Of a stretch of DNA of 64,000 bases, positions 27,801-34,800 are shown in pieces. The position numbers were made by a program, and so were the translations under genes. Source of the DNA: Cladorhizidae sp. MBARI D1340-BT2 (taxonomy: Eukaryota; Porifera; Demospongiae; Poecilosclerida; Cladorhizidae). The notes beneath the pieces were generated by a model. It did not search any database. It was not told the DNA's origin and worked only from the letters and a program-made list of their open reading frames with translations. The DNA lies in the NCBI GenBank assembly GCA_028752905.1, contig JAQNBH010000011.1, positions 1,143,379 through 1,207,378 of the forward strand, read 5' to 3'. Numbering within the stretch: the first letter of the stretch is position 1; every line of letters starts with the position of its first letter.

Positions 27801-28686
27801 GAAGTATCTCGTGTGCATCTCCCTCGGCATGTGCAGAGTGGTTATGGGGAGGGAGCTTGCTTGCATGAGCAAAGGGCTGGAGCGAAAGCAGTAATGGCAG
27901 CGGCGAGATGGCTGCATCAACATACTCAATACACGAGTCAATATCAATCCAGAATTCTTGCAGAAGGGTCAATGAGTTATGCACTAGATCTGTGAGGAGT
28001 TGAAAAGAAGCGGAGTCTCGCAGGGAGCAGCTCCTCCAGTTCCTCAGCTTTGCTAAATCCACCACTACTAATGCTGTCCCTCTCGCCTGATCCTCCTCCT
28101 CCCTCCTGTAGTCCCTCATTCCTCTCCAGCTCTCATCCAGATTGATCATGCTATTGGCTTCCATCTCGCACTCCATTGACACCGGATTCACTCCCACACC
28201 TTCCCCTTCGAAGGGCACCAGTCTCACCGCACTAGTGTGAGGAACCTTCAGTAGCTGAGAAATAGCAGCACGAGTACTTGGCTGGGGTGCACATGTAAGG
28301 TTAACACCATTAGCACCCAGATCTGCACATGCTGGAAGCAATGGAAGGTAGGCTTCTACCATGCTGACATCTCCATCTGGCCTCCCGTCAGTGTTACTAG
28401 CAAGCGGTATTAATACCTTTGTCCAGAAAGGCACGCTTTTGCCTTCTGGAACGGCTTTGCACCTGCAGAACAACTCCCCGTTGCTCACAGAGACCTTTAC
28501 ATCCATCCGTGACGTGTCTGCAAGTTCTAGAAACTCTCCAGAGTATTTTGTCTTTAAGTAGCAGCCTGGAGACATAAGCAATTGTCCACATTGCCTCCAT
28601 GACTCTCCCGTCCTCCCAAGGGTTGTAGAAGGTACAGAATGGCTGGAGGAAAGCAACACTAAGAAAAAGAATAATCCAACGACCAT
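334..28686 (-). CDS. CELSR: Flamingo/CELSR-type cadherin, 5' part; join of 28686-27609, 11537-11362 and 3864-334, incomplete at its 3' end
   Basis: Joining the three exons gives about 1,595 residues: signal peptide (1-17), unassigned region (18-310), nine cadherin repeats (about 312-1244), a segment like the CELSR region after cadherin 9 (about 1245-1345), Cys-rich EGF modules (about 1347-1498) and the start of laminin-G (about 1501 on). Nine cadherins followed by EGF and LamG is the Flamingo/CELSR order; Fat has about 34 cadherin repeats. The stretch TILTN...STEHFLS after repeat 9 resembles the CELSR sequence TIITD...PERFLS, and SLSFATITSGGLLFYVGR resembles CELSR LamG1. In known animals this protein is a seven-pass adhesion receptor that mediates homophilic contact and planar cell polarity. 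The seven-pass region, GAIN domain and remaining LamG/EGF modules must lie beyond base 1. Junction phases are 1 and 0. The introns are 16,071 and 7,497 bp. A Fat-like or other large cadherin is the main alternative. Confidence 0.83.
3865..4249. other. Intron 2, 3' end next to exon 3; G-rich tracts
   Basis: On the plus strand 3915-3974 has three runs of G (11-14 long) separated by ATATTGCAGGGT. On the cadherin sense strand these are C runs upstream of the acceptor. No gene is seen. Confidence 0.6.
4250..4500. repeat. 29-bp minisatellite, about 7-8 copies, E-box in each unit
   Basis: The core CCTCAGCACGTGCCACAGCT repeats every 29 bp, with AACCCCCAGCACATGCC and TCATCACGTGCC as edge variants. 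Each unit carries CACGTG. It lies in cadherin intron 2. Confidence 0.9.
4501..4914. other. Intron 2 unique sequence
   Basis: Non-repetitive sequence with no recognised coding, RNA or transposon signal. Confidence 0.5.
4915..9515. repeat. 68-bp satellite (with 65-bp variants), about 65-70 copies
   Basis: The unit runs ...GTGTAGGAGCACAGGTTGG / TGGTGAGTACTCACAGGCTC / TGGGTTGCTAGGTGAC..., ending either in ACCTCC (68 bp) or CTC (65 bp). Some units are truncated (such as 5051, 7063, 7867, 9005) or carry a TATACTCAC or TATTCAC variant. The block 5101-5640 recurs almost exactly as 5641-6180 (540-bp higher-order duplication). Each unit has the perfect palindrome GTGAGTACTCAC. It fills most of cadherin intron 2. 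Confidence 0.97.
9516..9964. other. Intron 2 unique sequence
   Basis: Holds a short duplication of the motif AAGATTGTAGC (9709 and 9746). No gene is recognised. Confidence 0.5.
9965..11283. repeat. 54-bp minisatellite, about 24 copies
   Basis: The core CACCATGCTGTTCTCAGTGG is followed by TCTAGGATTAGGCTGGGTGC and ATGTAGCTAGCACC. CACC/CACA and GGATT/GTATT variants alternate, and one unit carries a GTACATGTACAT insertion near 10492. Because 54 is a multiple of 3, long frames stay open on both strands by chance. Confidence 0.96.
11362..11537 (-). CDS. CELSR: CELSR-like exon 2: end of cadherin 1, start of cadherin 2
   Basis: Acceptor CTGCCATAG|GTAAGATAG (AG at 11539-11538), donor GATGCACCA|GTGAGT (GT starts at 11361). 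The 176 nt complete the codon split by exon 1 (A + GT = Ser) and give 58 more codons. The product contains KIDREAVEVSMLMVIV, then the cadherin linker DDNDHTPTF and the next strand YFNLSILEDAP. Joined to exon 1 it reads STGVIRTQ-S-KIDRE, the standard cadherin order, so the 16-kb intron between them is well supported. Confidence 0.9.
11662..11865. repeat. TG-rich microsatellite
   Basis: Imperfect (TG)n with GTGTGTGGTGTGT interruptions just inside intron 1, upstream of exon 2 on the sense strand. Confidence 0.9.
11992..12110. repeat. 37-bp tandem repeat, 3 copies
   Basis: Three copies of the unit built on ACTAGGAGCTCTTCTCTGCC ending in ACACTGAGCATAGCAAC, the last one diverged. Confidence 0.85.
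12245..12700. repeat. 34-bp AT-rich minisatellite, about 13 copies
   Basis: Core ACACATGCACATGCATATAG followed by TATTATATAACT. It decays into related CA/TA sequence to about 12790. Confidence 0.92.
12800..13079. other. Intron 1 AT-rich unique sequence
   Basis: Contains an inverted pair TGACCCTTTACC (12839-12850) and GGTAAAGGGTCA (12878-12889) that could form a small hairpin around a poly(A) stretch. A related segment (TTTTAAATGGTAAAGGGTCC) recurs at 16831-16850. This could be a short mobile-element relic; no gene is seen. Confidence 0.45.
13080..13380. repeat. 22-bp minisatellite, about 12 copies
   Basis: Unit AGGTCAAGTCAGAGTTCAGT plus AT, with small indels. Confidence 0.92.
13540..14508. 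repeat. 23-bp minisatellite, about 42 copies
   Basis: Unit AGGACTTAGTAACAGTTGCC plus AGG. TTGCC and TTGTC variants occur in runs of several copies, which suggests blockwise expansion. Confidence 0.96.
14510..14788 (-). other. Possible coding remnant, unknown family
   Basis: An open stretch outside the arrays gives about 93 residues of balanced composition (for example HDYLGDKGHQVSKFIDDP). I do not recognise the family, and no convincing start or splice sites are seen. Its end runs into the 23-bp array. It lies in cadherin intron 1 on the sense strand. It may be a transposon remnant or chance. Confidence 0.2.
14866..14999. repeat. 27-bp minisatellite, about 5 copies
   Basis: Core CACGCAGGTCAGTGCCACTG with CACACAGG variants. 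Confidence 0.88.
15040..15675. repeat. 39-bp minisatellite, about 16 copies
   Basis: Core ACGTCTCTATGGAATATCAG then AGCTGTAGTAACATCTAGG. Shorter units lack the AGTAACATCTAG part. Confidence 0.95.
15676..16214. other. Intron 1 unique sequence with a 9-bp microsatellite
   Basis: AGATGGAAG is repeated about five times at 15817-15855. The rest shows no recognised gene. Confidence 0.6.
16215..16795. repeat. 35-bp minisatellite, about 17 copies
   Basis: Core CATGACATCACTAAACATTC followed by CTACACCATTAACAC. Units vary between CCTACACC and CCCACACC, and a few lack the ATTAAC segment. Confidence 0.95.
16885..18600. repeat. 32-bp minisatellite, about 53 copies, with a higher-order unit near its right end
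   Basis: Core GTCCTGAAGTAATACTTGCT then TCTATTAGTTGT. Between about 17980 and 18560 a compound unit of about 125 bp (marked by TGCAATGTCTCTATTAG) recurs four to five times. Confidence 0.95.
18601..19104. other. Intron 1 unique sequence
   Basis: About 500 bp without repeats. No gene, RNA or transposon signal recognised. Confidence 0.5.
19105..19540. repeat. 27-bp minisatellite with shortened units, about 17 copies
   Basis: Core CACTGGATGTGTTATGAATG then ATGTCAT. Some units lack GAATGAT. Confidence 0.92.
19797..20775. repeat. 36-bp minisatellite, about 27 copies
   Basis: Core GTAGTGAGAATGTCCACCAT then CACTGTGGCTCAAGGT. GTCC/GCCC and GGTGT/GTTAT variants are mixed. The period is a multiple of 3 and the unit lacks stops, so several frames stay open, including a His/Cys-rich one. 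I do not treat it as a gene. Confidence 0.95.
20776..21082. other. Intron 1 unique sequence
   Basis: No recognised feature; ends at the left arm of an inverted repeat. Confidence 0.45.
21083..21397. repeat. 32-bp inverted repeat enclosing a 76-bp tandem array (3 copies)
   Basis: 21083-21114 is the exact reverse complement of 21366-21397 (starts GAGGCCAGTG, ends TTGATGG on the left arm). Between them are three copies of a 76-bp unit beginning GCTGAACTCAGACACACCAT. CCATCAAG occurs in the array unit and at the inner edge of the right arm. Confidence 0.9.
21725..22395. repeat. 27-bp minisatellite, about 25 copies
   Basis: Core GTCCTGTTGTAGCCGACACT then GAAAGGT or GCAAGGT. Open frames on both strands are a by-product of the period. 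Confidence 0.95.
22396..24381. other. Intron 1, mostly unique sequence; poly-C and poly-G tracts
   Basis: A run of about 30 C lies near 23437-23466 and a run of about 24 G near 23950-23973. At 23675-23775 a segment with GGAATTTAACCCT repeats about two and a half times. No coding family is recognised. Confidence 0.5.
24382..24621 (-). pseudogene. hAT transposase C-terminal remnant
   Basis: Reading minus from 24621 to the stop at 24384-24382 gives LPVGSVPCERSFSAMHRLK, then STLMEERLCGLALLYIHRD and FSSIKRRIG. This is the C-terminal dimerisation segment of hAT transposases (the SCERSFSALRRLK / ERLNGLALLHIHRD pattern). The frame is closed upstream by a stop at 24624-24622, so only about 80 residues remain. 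It lies in cadherin intron 1 and is a dead fragment. The family call is secure from the motif; the subfamily is not. Confidence 0.8.
24622..24788. other. AT-rich flank of the hAT remnant
   Basis: AATTATGC-type motifs recur (for example at 24606, 24651 and 24671), as in short non-autonomous elements. Boundaries are not clear. Confidence 0.35.
24789..24998. repeat. (CA)n microsatellite
   Basis: Long CA tract with ATGCACA, AACACA and GACACA interruptions. Confidence 0.95.
25200..25425. repeat. 44-bp tandem repeat, 5 copies
   Basis: Core CTCACATCTAGAGGGTGATG then CATATAGATACAGGTGGAGG. Confidence 0.93.
25618..26000. repeat. Degenerate ~20-24-bp repeat
   Basis: Diverged copies of GGGTTGGGATATTCTAGGAA. 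Unlike the other arrays the units differ a lot, so this looks old. Confidence 0.75.
26001..26785. other. Intron 1 unique sequence
   Basis: No recognised gene or transposon signature. Confidence 0.45.
26786..27415. repeat. C-rich arrays: CCCCACTCCCACC repeats, then a 19-bp repeat, about 29 copies
   Basis: 26798-26876 has CCACCCCACTCC repeats. From 26877 the unit CCCCATACTGCTCCTAGCC takes over, and the two blocks mix near 26965. Confidence 0.93.
27609..28686 (-). CDS. CELSR: CELSR-like exon 1: signal peptide, N-terminal region, first half of cadherin 1
   Basis: The start at 28686 gives MVVGLFFFLVLLSSSHS, a clear signal peptide. Residues 18-310 form a region with scattered cysteines (for example RQCGQLLMSPGCYL, ELFCRCK, LTCAPQP) that I cannot assign to a domain. 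CELSR proteins also have a long poorly conserved N-terminal region. The basic stretch LLRRTREA just before the first cadherin may be a furin-type site (inference). Cadherin 1 begins near residue 312 (YASVMENSPIGT) and reaches STGVIRTQ at the donor CCCAAA|GTAAGTGG (GT starts at 27608). The exon has 359 codons plus one base, phase 1. The start codon is 153 bp from the EPS15 start on the other strand. Confidence 0.87.
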
Positions 28687-28839
28687 GGCTCTTGCAGTAT
28701 TTTGCAGTATTTCTGCAACGGTTTCAATTGTGCATGCAAAGCCGGCTGATTAAGCCCCGCCCGCGCGCAATGACAAGTCGGAAGTGGTAATTTGATACTT
28801 TGTCGCGTGAGCTCCTGAAATGCGCTAGGAGAAGTAGAA
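28687..28839. promoter_or_regulatory. Shared divergent promoter of the CELSR-like and EPS15-like genes
   Basis: The two start codons are separated by 153 bp. The interval has a GC box CCCCGCCC (28755-28762) inside a CpG-rich patch, and CGGAAGTG (28779-28786), which fits the ETS/GABP consensus common in divergent housekeeping promoters. No TATA box is obvious. Transcription start sites are not visible from sequence. Confidence 0.65.
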
Positions 28840-28866
28840 ATGGCTGGTCTTCCTCCTATGACCCAG
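28840..28866 (+). CDS. EPS15: EPS15-like exon 1 (start codon)
   Basis: ATG GCT ... ACC CAG|GTGAGA codes MAGLPPMTQ, nine codons, phase 0. Vertebrate EPS15 also starts with a few residues ending in LTQ before EH1. An in-frame second ATG at codon 7 is an alternative start. Confidence 0.85.
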
Positions 28867-31800
28867 GTGAGATCTGCATGGCTGCTAGCCAAGGTGTATC
28901 CATTATTGTAACTATTACGTCATGTTTTGGCGTGTGTGATGTGTGCTTGCTCTGCATTTAGCTCGGAGGGAACCTCGTGTCTCTATTAGAGGGCTACTGG
29001 TCGCTGTTGGATCCCAACCACAGTGGAATGATTGATGCTGCAAGTGCAGCTGCCTTCCTGAAGAAGTCACAGCTAAGAGAACCTATACTCCACAAGGTAC
29101 TTGGCAGACAACAGGCATTCTATCACAATCTACCATTATGAGTAGTGAAGCTCATTGATTCTGTTTCATGCACAGATATGGAGTTTGAGTGACCCAGCTG
29201 GAAGAGGATATCTGGACAAACAAGGGCTATTTATGGCACTGAGGTTGATAGCAGTGTGTCAGGCTGGAAAGGAACCTTCTGTTAGTAACATGGCCGTTAG
29301 CGACCCACCTCCCAAGCTATCTGGTGTGGAACTCCCCCCAACCAATAAATGGACTATAGAGGTATGGAAGCAGTGATGATACTATATAATAATAGGGACC
29401 CTGTCACACCTGGAAAATATTATTGTGCCCAGACCCCTTCCTCAATATCCACCTGGCTCTGTCTGTGGTACTTGCATACCTAACCATGGGGTGACTGCTA
29501 GGGCTAGGGGTGTCTAGGCTCTGCTTTGCAGGGAGCCAAGCTGGTACCCACTAGGCTACTAGCTGTGAGTGCTTAGGTACTGCTTTGTTTTGACAGGAGT
29601 CCAGCATAATACAGGCACCTAGCAGCAGCCTCAGCTCTGAGTGCTTAGGTCCTGATAGGAGTCCAGCATAATACAGGCACCTAGCAGCAGCCTCATATAC
29701 GAGTGCTTAGGTCCTGACAGGAGTCCAGGCACCTCGCAGCAGCCTCAGCTGCGAGTGCTTAGGTCCTGACAGGAGTCCAGCATAATACAGGCACCTAGCA
29801 GCAGCCTCAGCTGCGAGTGCTTAGGTCCTGACAGGAGTCCAGCATAATACAGGCACCTAGCAGCAGCCTCAGCTGCGAGTGCTTAGGTCTTGACTGGAGT
29901 CCAGCATAATACAGGCACCTAGCAGCAGCCTCAGCTGCGAGTGCTTAGGTCCTGACAGGAGTCCAGCATAATACAGGCACCTAGCAGCAGCCTCAGCTGC
30001 GAGTGCTTAGGTCCTGACAGGAGTCCAGCATAATACAGGCACCTAGCAGCAGCCTCAGCTGCGAGTGCTTAGGTCCTGACAGGAGTCCAGCATAATACAG
30101 GCACCTAGCAGCTGTGAGTGCTTAGGTCCTGACAGTAGTCCAGCATAATACAGGCACCTAGCAGCAGCCTCAGCTTAAATAAAGTTCTTATGCAAACACA
30201 TTAGCCCCCTCCCCCTTCCCAGGTTACTTTTTGGGGGGTCCTGACCACTTTGGCATATCAAAGCTCCCACTCTTCCTCCTCTCCCTTCTCACTCACACAC
30301 TCGCTCTTTTCTTTCCTTTGTCTCTCAATCTCCATCCTCACTCTCCTCTCAGGGTTTCATTTAGAAAAGTGTCCAAGGGGGGGGGGGGGGGGGGGAAACT
30401 GGAGGAATCTGGATTTTTAAGGGGGGGGGGCAAAAATGTTTCAAGGGGGACTGCCCCCCTAAATGAAACCTTGCCTCTCTCTTCTTTCTCTGCCTCCCTC
30501 TCTATGTCCTATTTCTTATTTCCCCTCCCTCTTTTCTCTCTTATCCTTCATACATATACTTCCTCCACTCATTTTCTCTTCACACATGCACTCCAATTTC
30601 TTTTCTCTCCCTCCTCCTCCTCCTCTTCCTCCTCCTCCTCCTCTTCCTCTTCCTCCTTCTTTTTCTCTCATCTGAGCTCAAGTTCATAAAAGACACGGAT
30701 GGTTGAATGCTTCCACCAAGCTGAAGTGGTTATCTTTTTGGTGTATTATTATGTGTTCTTCCATGTTCTCCCTTTCCTCCATTGCTTATGTTCACTCGCT
30801 TCTTTCAGGCGGCTGATAGGATGAAGTATGAGCAAGTGTTTCAGAGCCTGCAGCCTAACAAGGGCCTCCTTGTGGGGACCAAGGCTAGACCTTTCATGCT
30901 CACCACTAAGCTTCCCTTGGACGTACTAGGAAAGGTATGTGCGTGTGCAGGCTGTGAGTGGTGTGCGAGTGTGCTTGCATGGTTTGTGAGTGGTGTGCGA
31001 GTGTGCTTGCATGGTGTGCAAGTTGTGAGTGGTGTGCGAGTGTGCTTGCATGGTGTGCAGGCTGTGAGTGATGTGCGAGTGTGCTTGCATGGTGTGCAGG
31101 CTGTGAGTGGTGTGCGAGTTTGCTTTCATGGTGTGCAAGCTGTGAGTGATGTGCGAGTGTGCTTGCATGGTGTGCAGGCTGTGAGTGGTGTGTGAGTGTA
31201 CTTGCATGGTGTGCAGGCTGTGAGTGGTGTGCTTGCATGGTGTGCAGGATGTGAGTGGTGTGCGAGTGTGCTTGCATGGTGTGCAGGCTGTGAGTAGTAG
31301 TGTGCTTTCATGGTGTGCAGGCTGTGAGTGGTGTGCGAGTGTGCTTGCATGGTGTGCAGGCTGTGAGTGGTGTGCGAGTGTGCTTGCATGGTGTGCAGGC
31401 TGTGAGTGGCGTGCAAGTGTGAGTGATGTACATAGTGTGTGGTGCTGTGTGTATGCATCATGTTGCAAGTGCATAATTGTACGGTGTGTGTGTGTGATTC
31501 TCTACCGTAAAAAGTCGGTTGTTTAACACATAAACTTGTAGCACCAAGTGACAACGAACTCGGCACTTAACGAGGAGCATGTGCCTAACAAGCAGTGCAT
31601 AGGCCGTACAGGTCAACTTGTTGCGTCACATTTCATGCCTGCCCCTGTCTTCTGTTTTTGCACATTTTGTATCTATTAGGAATGAGAAATTGCTAGCTAG
31701 GTCATGGGGTCATGAACTATTACGCAAATAAGACCTTCAATAAACAAGACTTAGCTGGTCCCCATCTTCATCCACATACTTCACTGAGTCGTAGGAGCTC

Positions 31801-34800
31801 TTTCTCTTCCTAATTGGGGGTGGTTTAGTTTGTGTTCGCTGTGTTGTCTGGGAGACAGCCATATTCTTCCACTTCCTCAGCAATTATTGAAGTATATAAC
31901 AAAGTGCTTTATGCATGAAGGTTCAAGAATTTGCCTAGCAAAGAAGCTAGAGTGGTCAAGTATGCACCTAGCTAAGAAGGCTAGAACTAATAATGGTCAA
32001 GTATGCACCTAGCTAAGAAGGCTAGAACTAATAATGGTCAAGTATGCACCTAGCTAAGAAGGCTAGAACTAATAATGGTCAAGTATGCACCTAGCTAAGA
32101 AGGCTAGAACTAATAATGGTCAAGTATGCACCTAGGAGCTAATAATGGTCAGGTATGCACCTAGCTAAGAAGGCTAGAACTAATAATGTCCAAGTATGCA
32201 CCTAGCTAAGAAGGCTAGCACCTTTAGTGGCTAAGGTGCCCGACAAGAAATGTGTATTTACTGTTGTACTTGGACAGTATTTACATATGGAGTGTGTCAA
32301 TGATGGCTGCTCTTTCTCTTGTGTCACACAGGTGTGGAATTTATCAGACATAGACAAAGATGGTAACCTTGACTTGGATGAGTTCTGTGTGGTGAGTTAC
32401 ATGTGACGATGATTGTAGCCACAGGTAGGCCAATGCCTGTCAGTTTGTCTTGAATTGGATGAGTTCTGTGTGGTGAGGATGGTTGTAGCCACAGGTAGGC
32501 CAAGGCCTGTCAGTTTGTTGTTTGTGGGCCAGTTGGAGGGACAGAACTATCAGTGCAAGTGAAGTGGGCACTGCACAAGCTCATACTTGTTCGCTTTCTT
32601 GCTAGCTGACTAGGTACTGTAGCTGGTTACCGCAGAGCAGTTCAACTTTGGGCTATGTTAACTAACATTTGACCAGATGGTCGTTCAGGAAGGGAACTCA
32701 TGGGTATCCCCGCAATGCTTATGTATGAACCACTACTTTTGTTATGCTTGCTATAATATAACTTGGGAGTCTCTAGAGTCTGGAGATATATAATGAAAAG
32801 ATGTATCCCCATGGGAAGTAGAGAGCTTCCAGGGCTCCCTGCAAAGCAACTCGAGCCCATTTTCATGGTGCATTCCTAGTTCTGGAGGAATGCACATGAT
32901 CATATCACCGCAACGTGTTGGTGTATTGGTTCAACCTTGCTAGGCACTGCTGTAGCAGTCATCGCAAATCAAGTCTTACGGAAATTTAATCTGAGTTTAT
33001 ACCAAGCCAACCACTAAGTAGGTGTGGCTAGGAGTGTAATACTTGTGAGATCTATTGTCTTTTTAGGGAGTTTTTTTGTCTAGTTTGTCTTAGTTAAGTA
33101 GGGAGTTGTGTGACATCATGTTATGAAAAATAGTCAATATTGAATCATCGACTAGTCAAAATAGTAGGCCAGTTAACAGAGTTGTTGGTATTAGTGTTTT
33201 CTACTAGTAGCTATTATTACTAGTATTACTAGAGTCATTATTACTACTAATATTACTACAGTCATTATTACTACTAATAATCAGGGATTATTAACAGTAT
33301 CACTATCTACAGTATCACCACCAGTATTATCACCAGTAATTACTACAGTATTATCACCAGTATTACTACAGTATTATCACCAGTTATTATCACCAGTATT
33401 ACTACAGTATTACTACAGTATTATCACCAGTATTACTACAGTATTATCACCAGCTTTTCACTTTAGTATTACTACATCAGCACCACCAGTTTATTACTAA
33501 ATCATTATGTATAGGATAGCCTATTCAAAAGAGTGGGTTAACCGCCTATGTAACCTCTGAGTTTGCGGTTACCCCTAGGCGAAGCCGAGGGATGTAACCG
33601 CAAACGAGTAGGTTACACTGGCGCATAACCCGCGAGTGGAGTATAGGCTATCTTACTTATACTACATTGCGCATGCACTAAACTACATGCGGTTAAAAGT
33701 GTAGGTTATGCGCCTATGTAACCTATAGTTATTAACCAATCAGATTAGCCACAGATCATGTGATGTAGTATAACACCATATAGTATCACCACCAGTATTA
33801 CTACAGTCACCAGTATTACTAGGGTCCAGTTTATTACTAAATCATTACCACCATATAGTATCACCACCATTATTACTACAGTCACCAGTATTAATAGGGT
33901 ATCATTACTAATATTACTATAATATTAGCACCAGCATTACTATATATCACTACCAGTCTTACTATCACTGCCAGTGTTACTGCAGTATCACTGCATGTCG
34001 TATAGCTACAGTATCGCTACTTACTACCGGTATTACTGCAGTATCATTGCCAGTACTACTATTAGAAATGAGTGCAAGGCATTGTGTGTGGAGCTGGAGT
34101 TTAAAGCATCATGACTTGCTCAGTCATCTTGTACCGTGTGTATGTGTGGCTTGACTTGCTCAGTCATCTTGTACCGTGTGTATGCGTGGCTTGACTTGCT
34201 CAGTCATCTTGTACTGTGTGTATGCGTGGCTTGACTTGCTCAGTCATCTTGTACCGTGTGTATGCGTGGCTTGACTTGCTCAGTCATCTTGTACCGTGTG
34301 TATGCGTGGCTTGACTTGCTCAGTCATCTTGTACCGTGTGTATGCGTGGCTTGACTTGCTCAGTCTTCTTGTACCGTGTGTATGCGTGGCTTGACTTGCT
34401 CAGTCATCTTGTACCGTGTGTATGCGTGGCTTGACTTGCTCAGTCATCTTGTACCGTGTGTATGCGTGGCTTGACTTGCTCAGTCATCTTATACCGTATG
34501 TATGTGTGGCTTGGGTGGTAGCTCTATCATATGAAGTGAGTGGCTTGGGTGGTAGCTCTATCATATGAAGTGAGTGGCCTTGGTGCTAACTCTTATCATA
34601 TGAAGTGAGTGGCCTTGGTGTTAACTCTTATCATATGAAGTGAGTGGTCTCTTGGTGCTAACTCTTATCATATGAAGTGAGTGGTCTTGGTGCTAACTCT
34701 TATCATATGAAGTGAGTGGCCTTGGTGCTAACTCTTATCATATGAAGTGAGTGGTCTTGGTGTTAACTCTTATCATATGAAGTGAGTGGCCTTGGTGTTA

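Noticed and set aside
29362..29376. In-frame stop shortly after EPS15 exon 3 as a gene end
   Set aside because: A GT donor at 29362 precedes it and the next exons continue EH2 in frame.
30926..31566. His/Thr-rich or Val/Cys-rich repeat frames after EPS15 exon 4
   Set aside because: Minisatellite artefact (39-bp unit) just inside intron 4.
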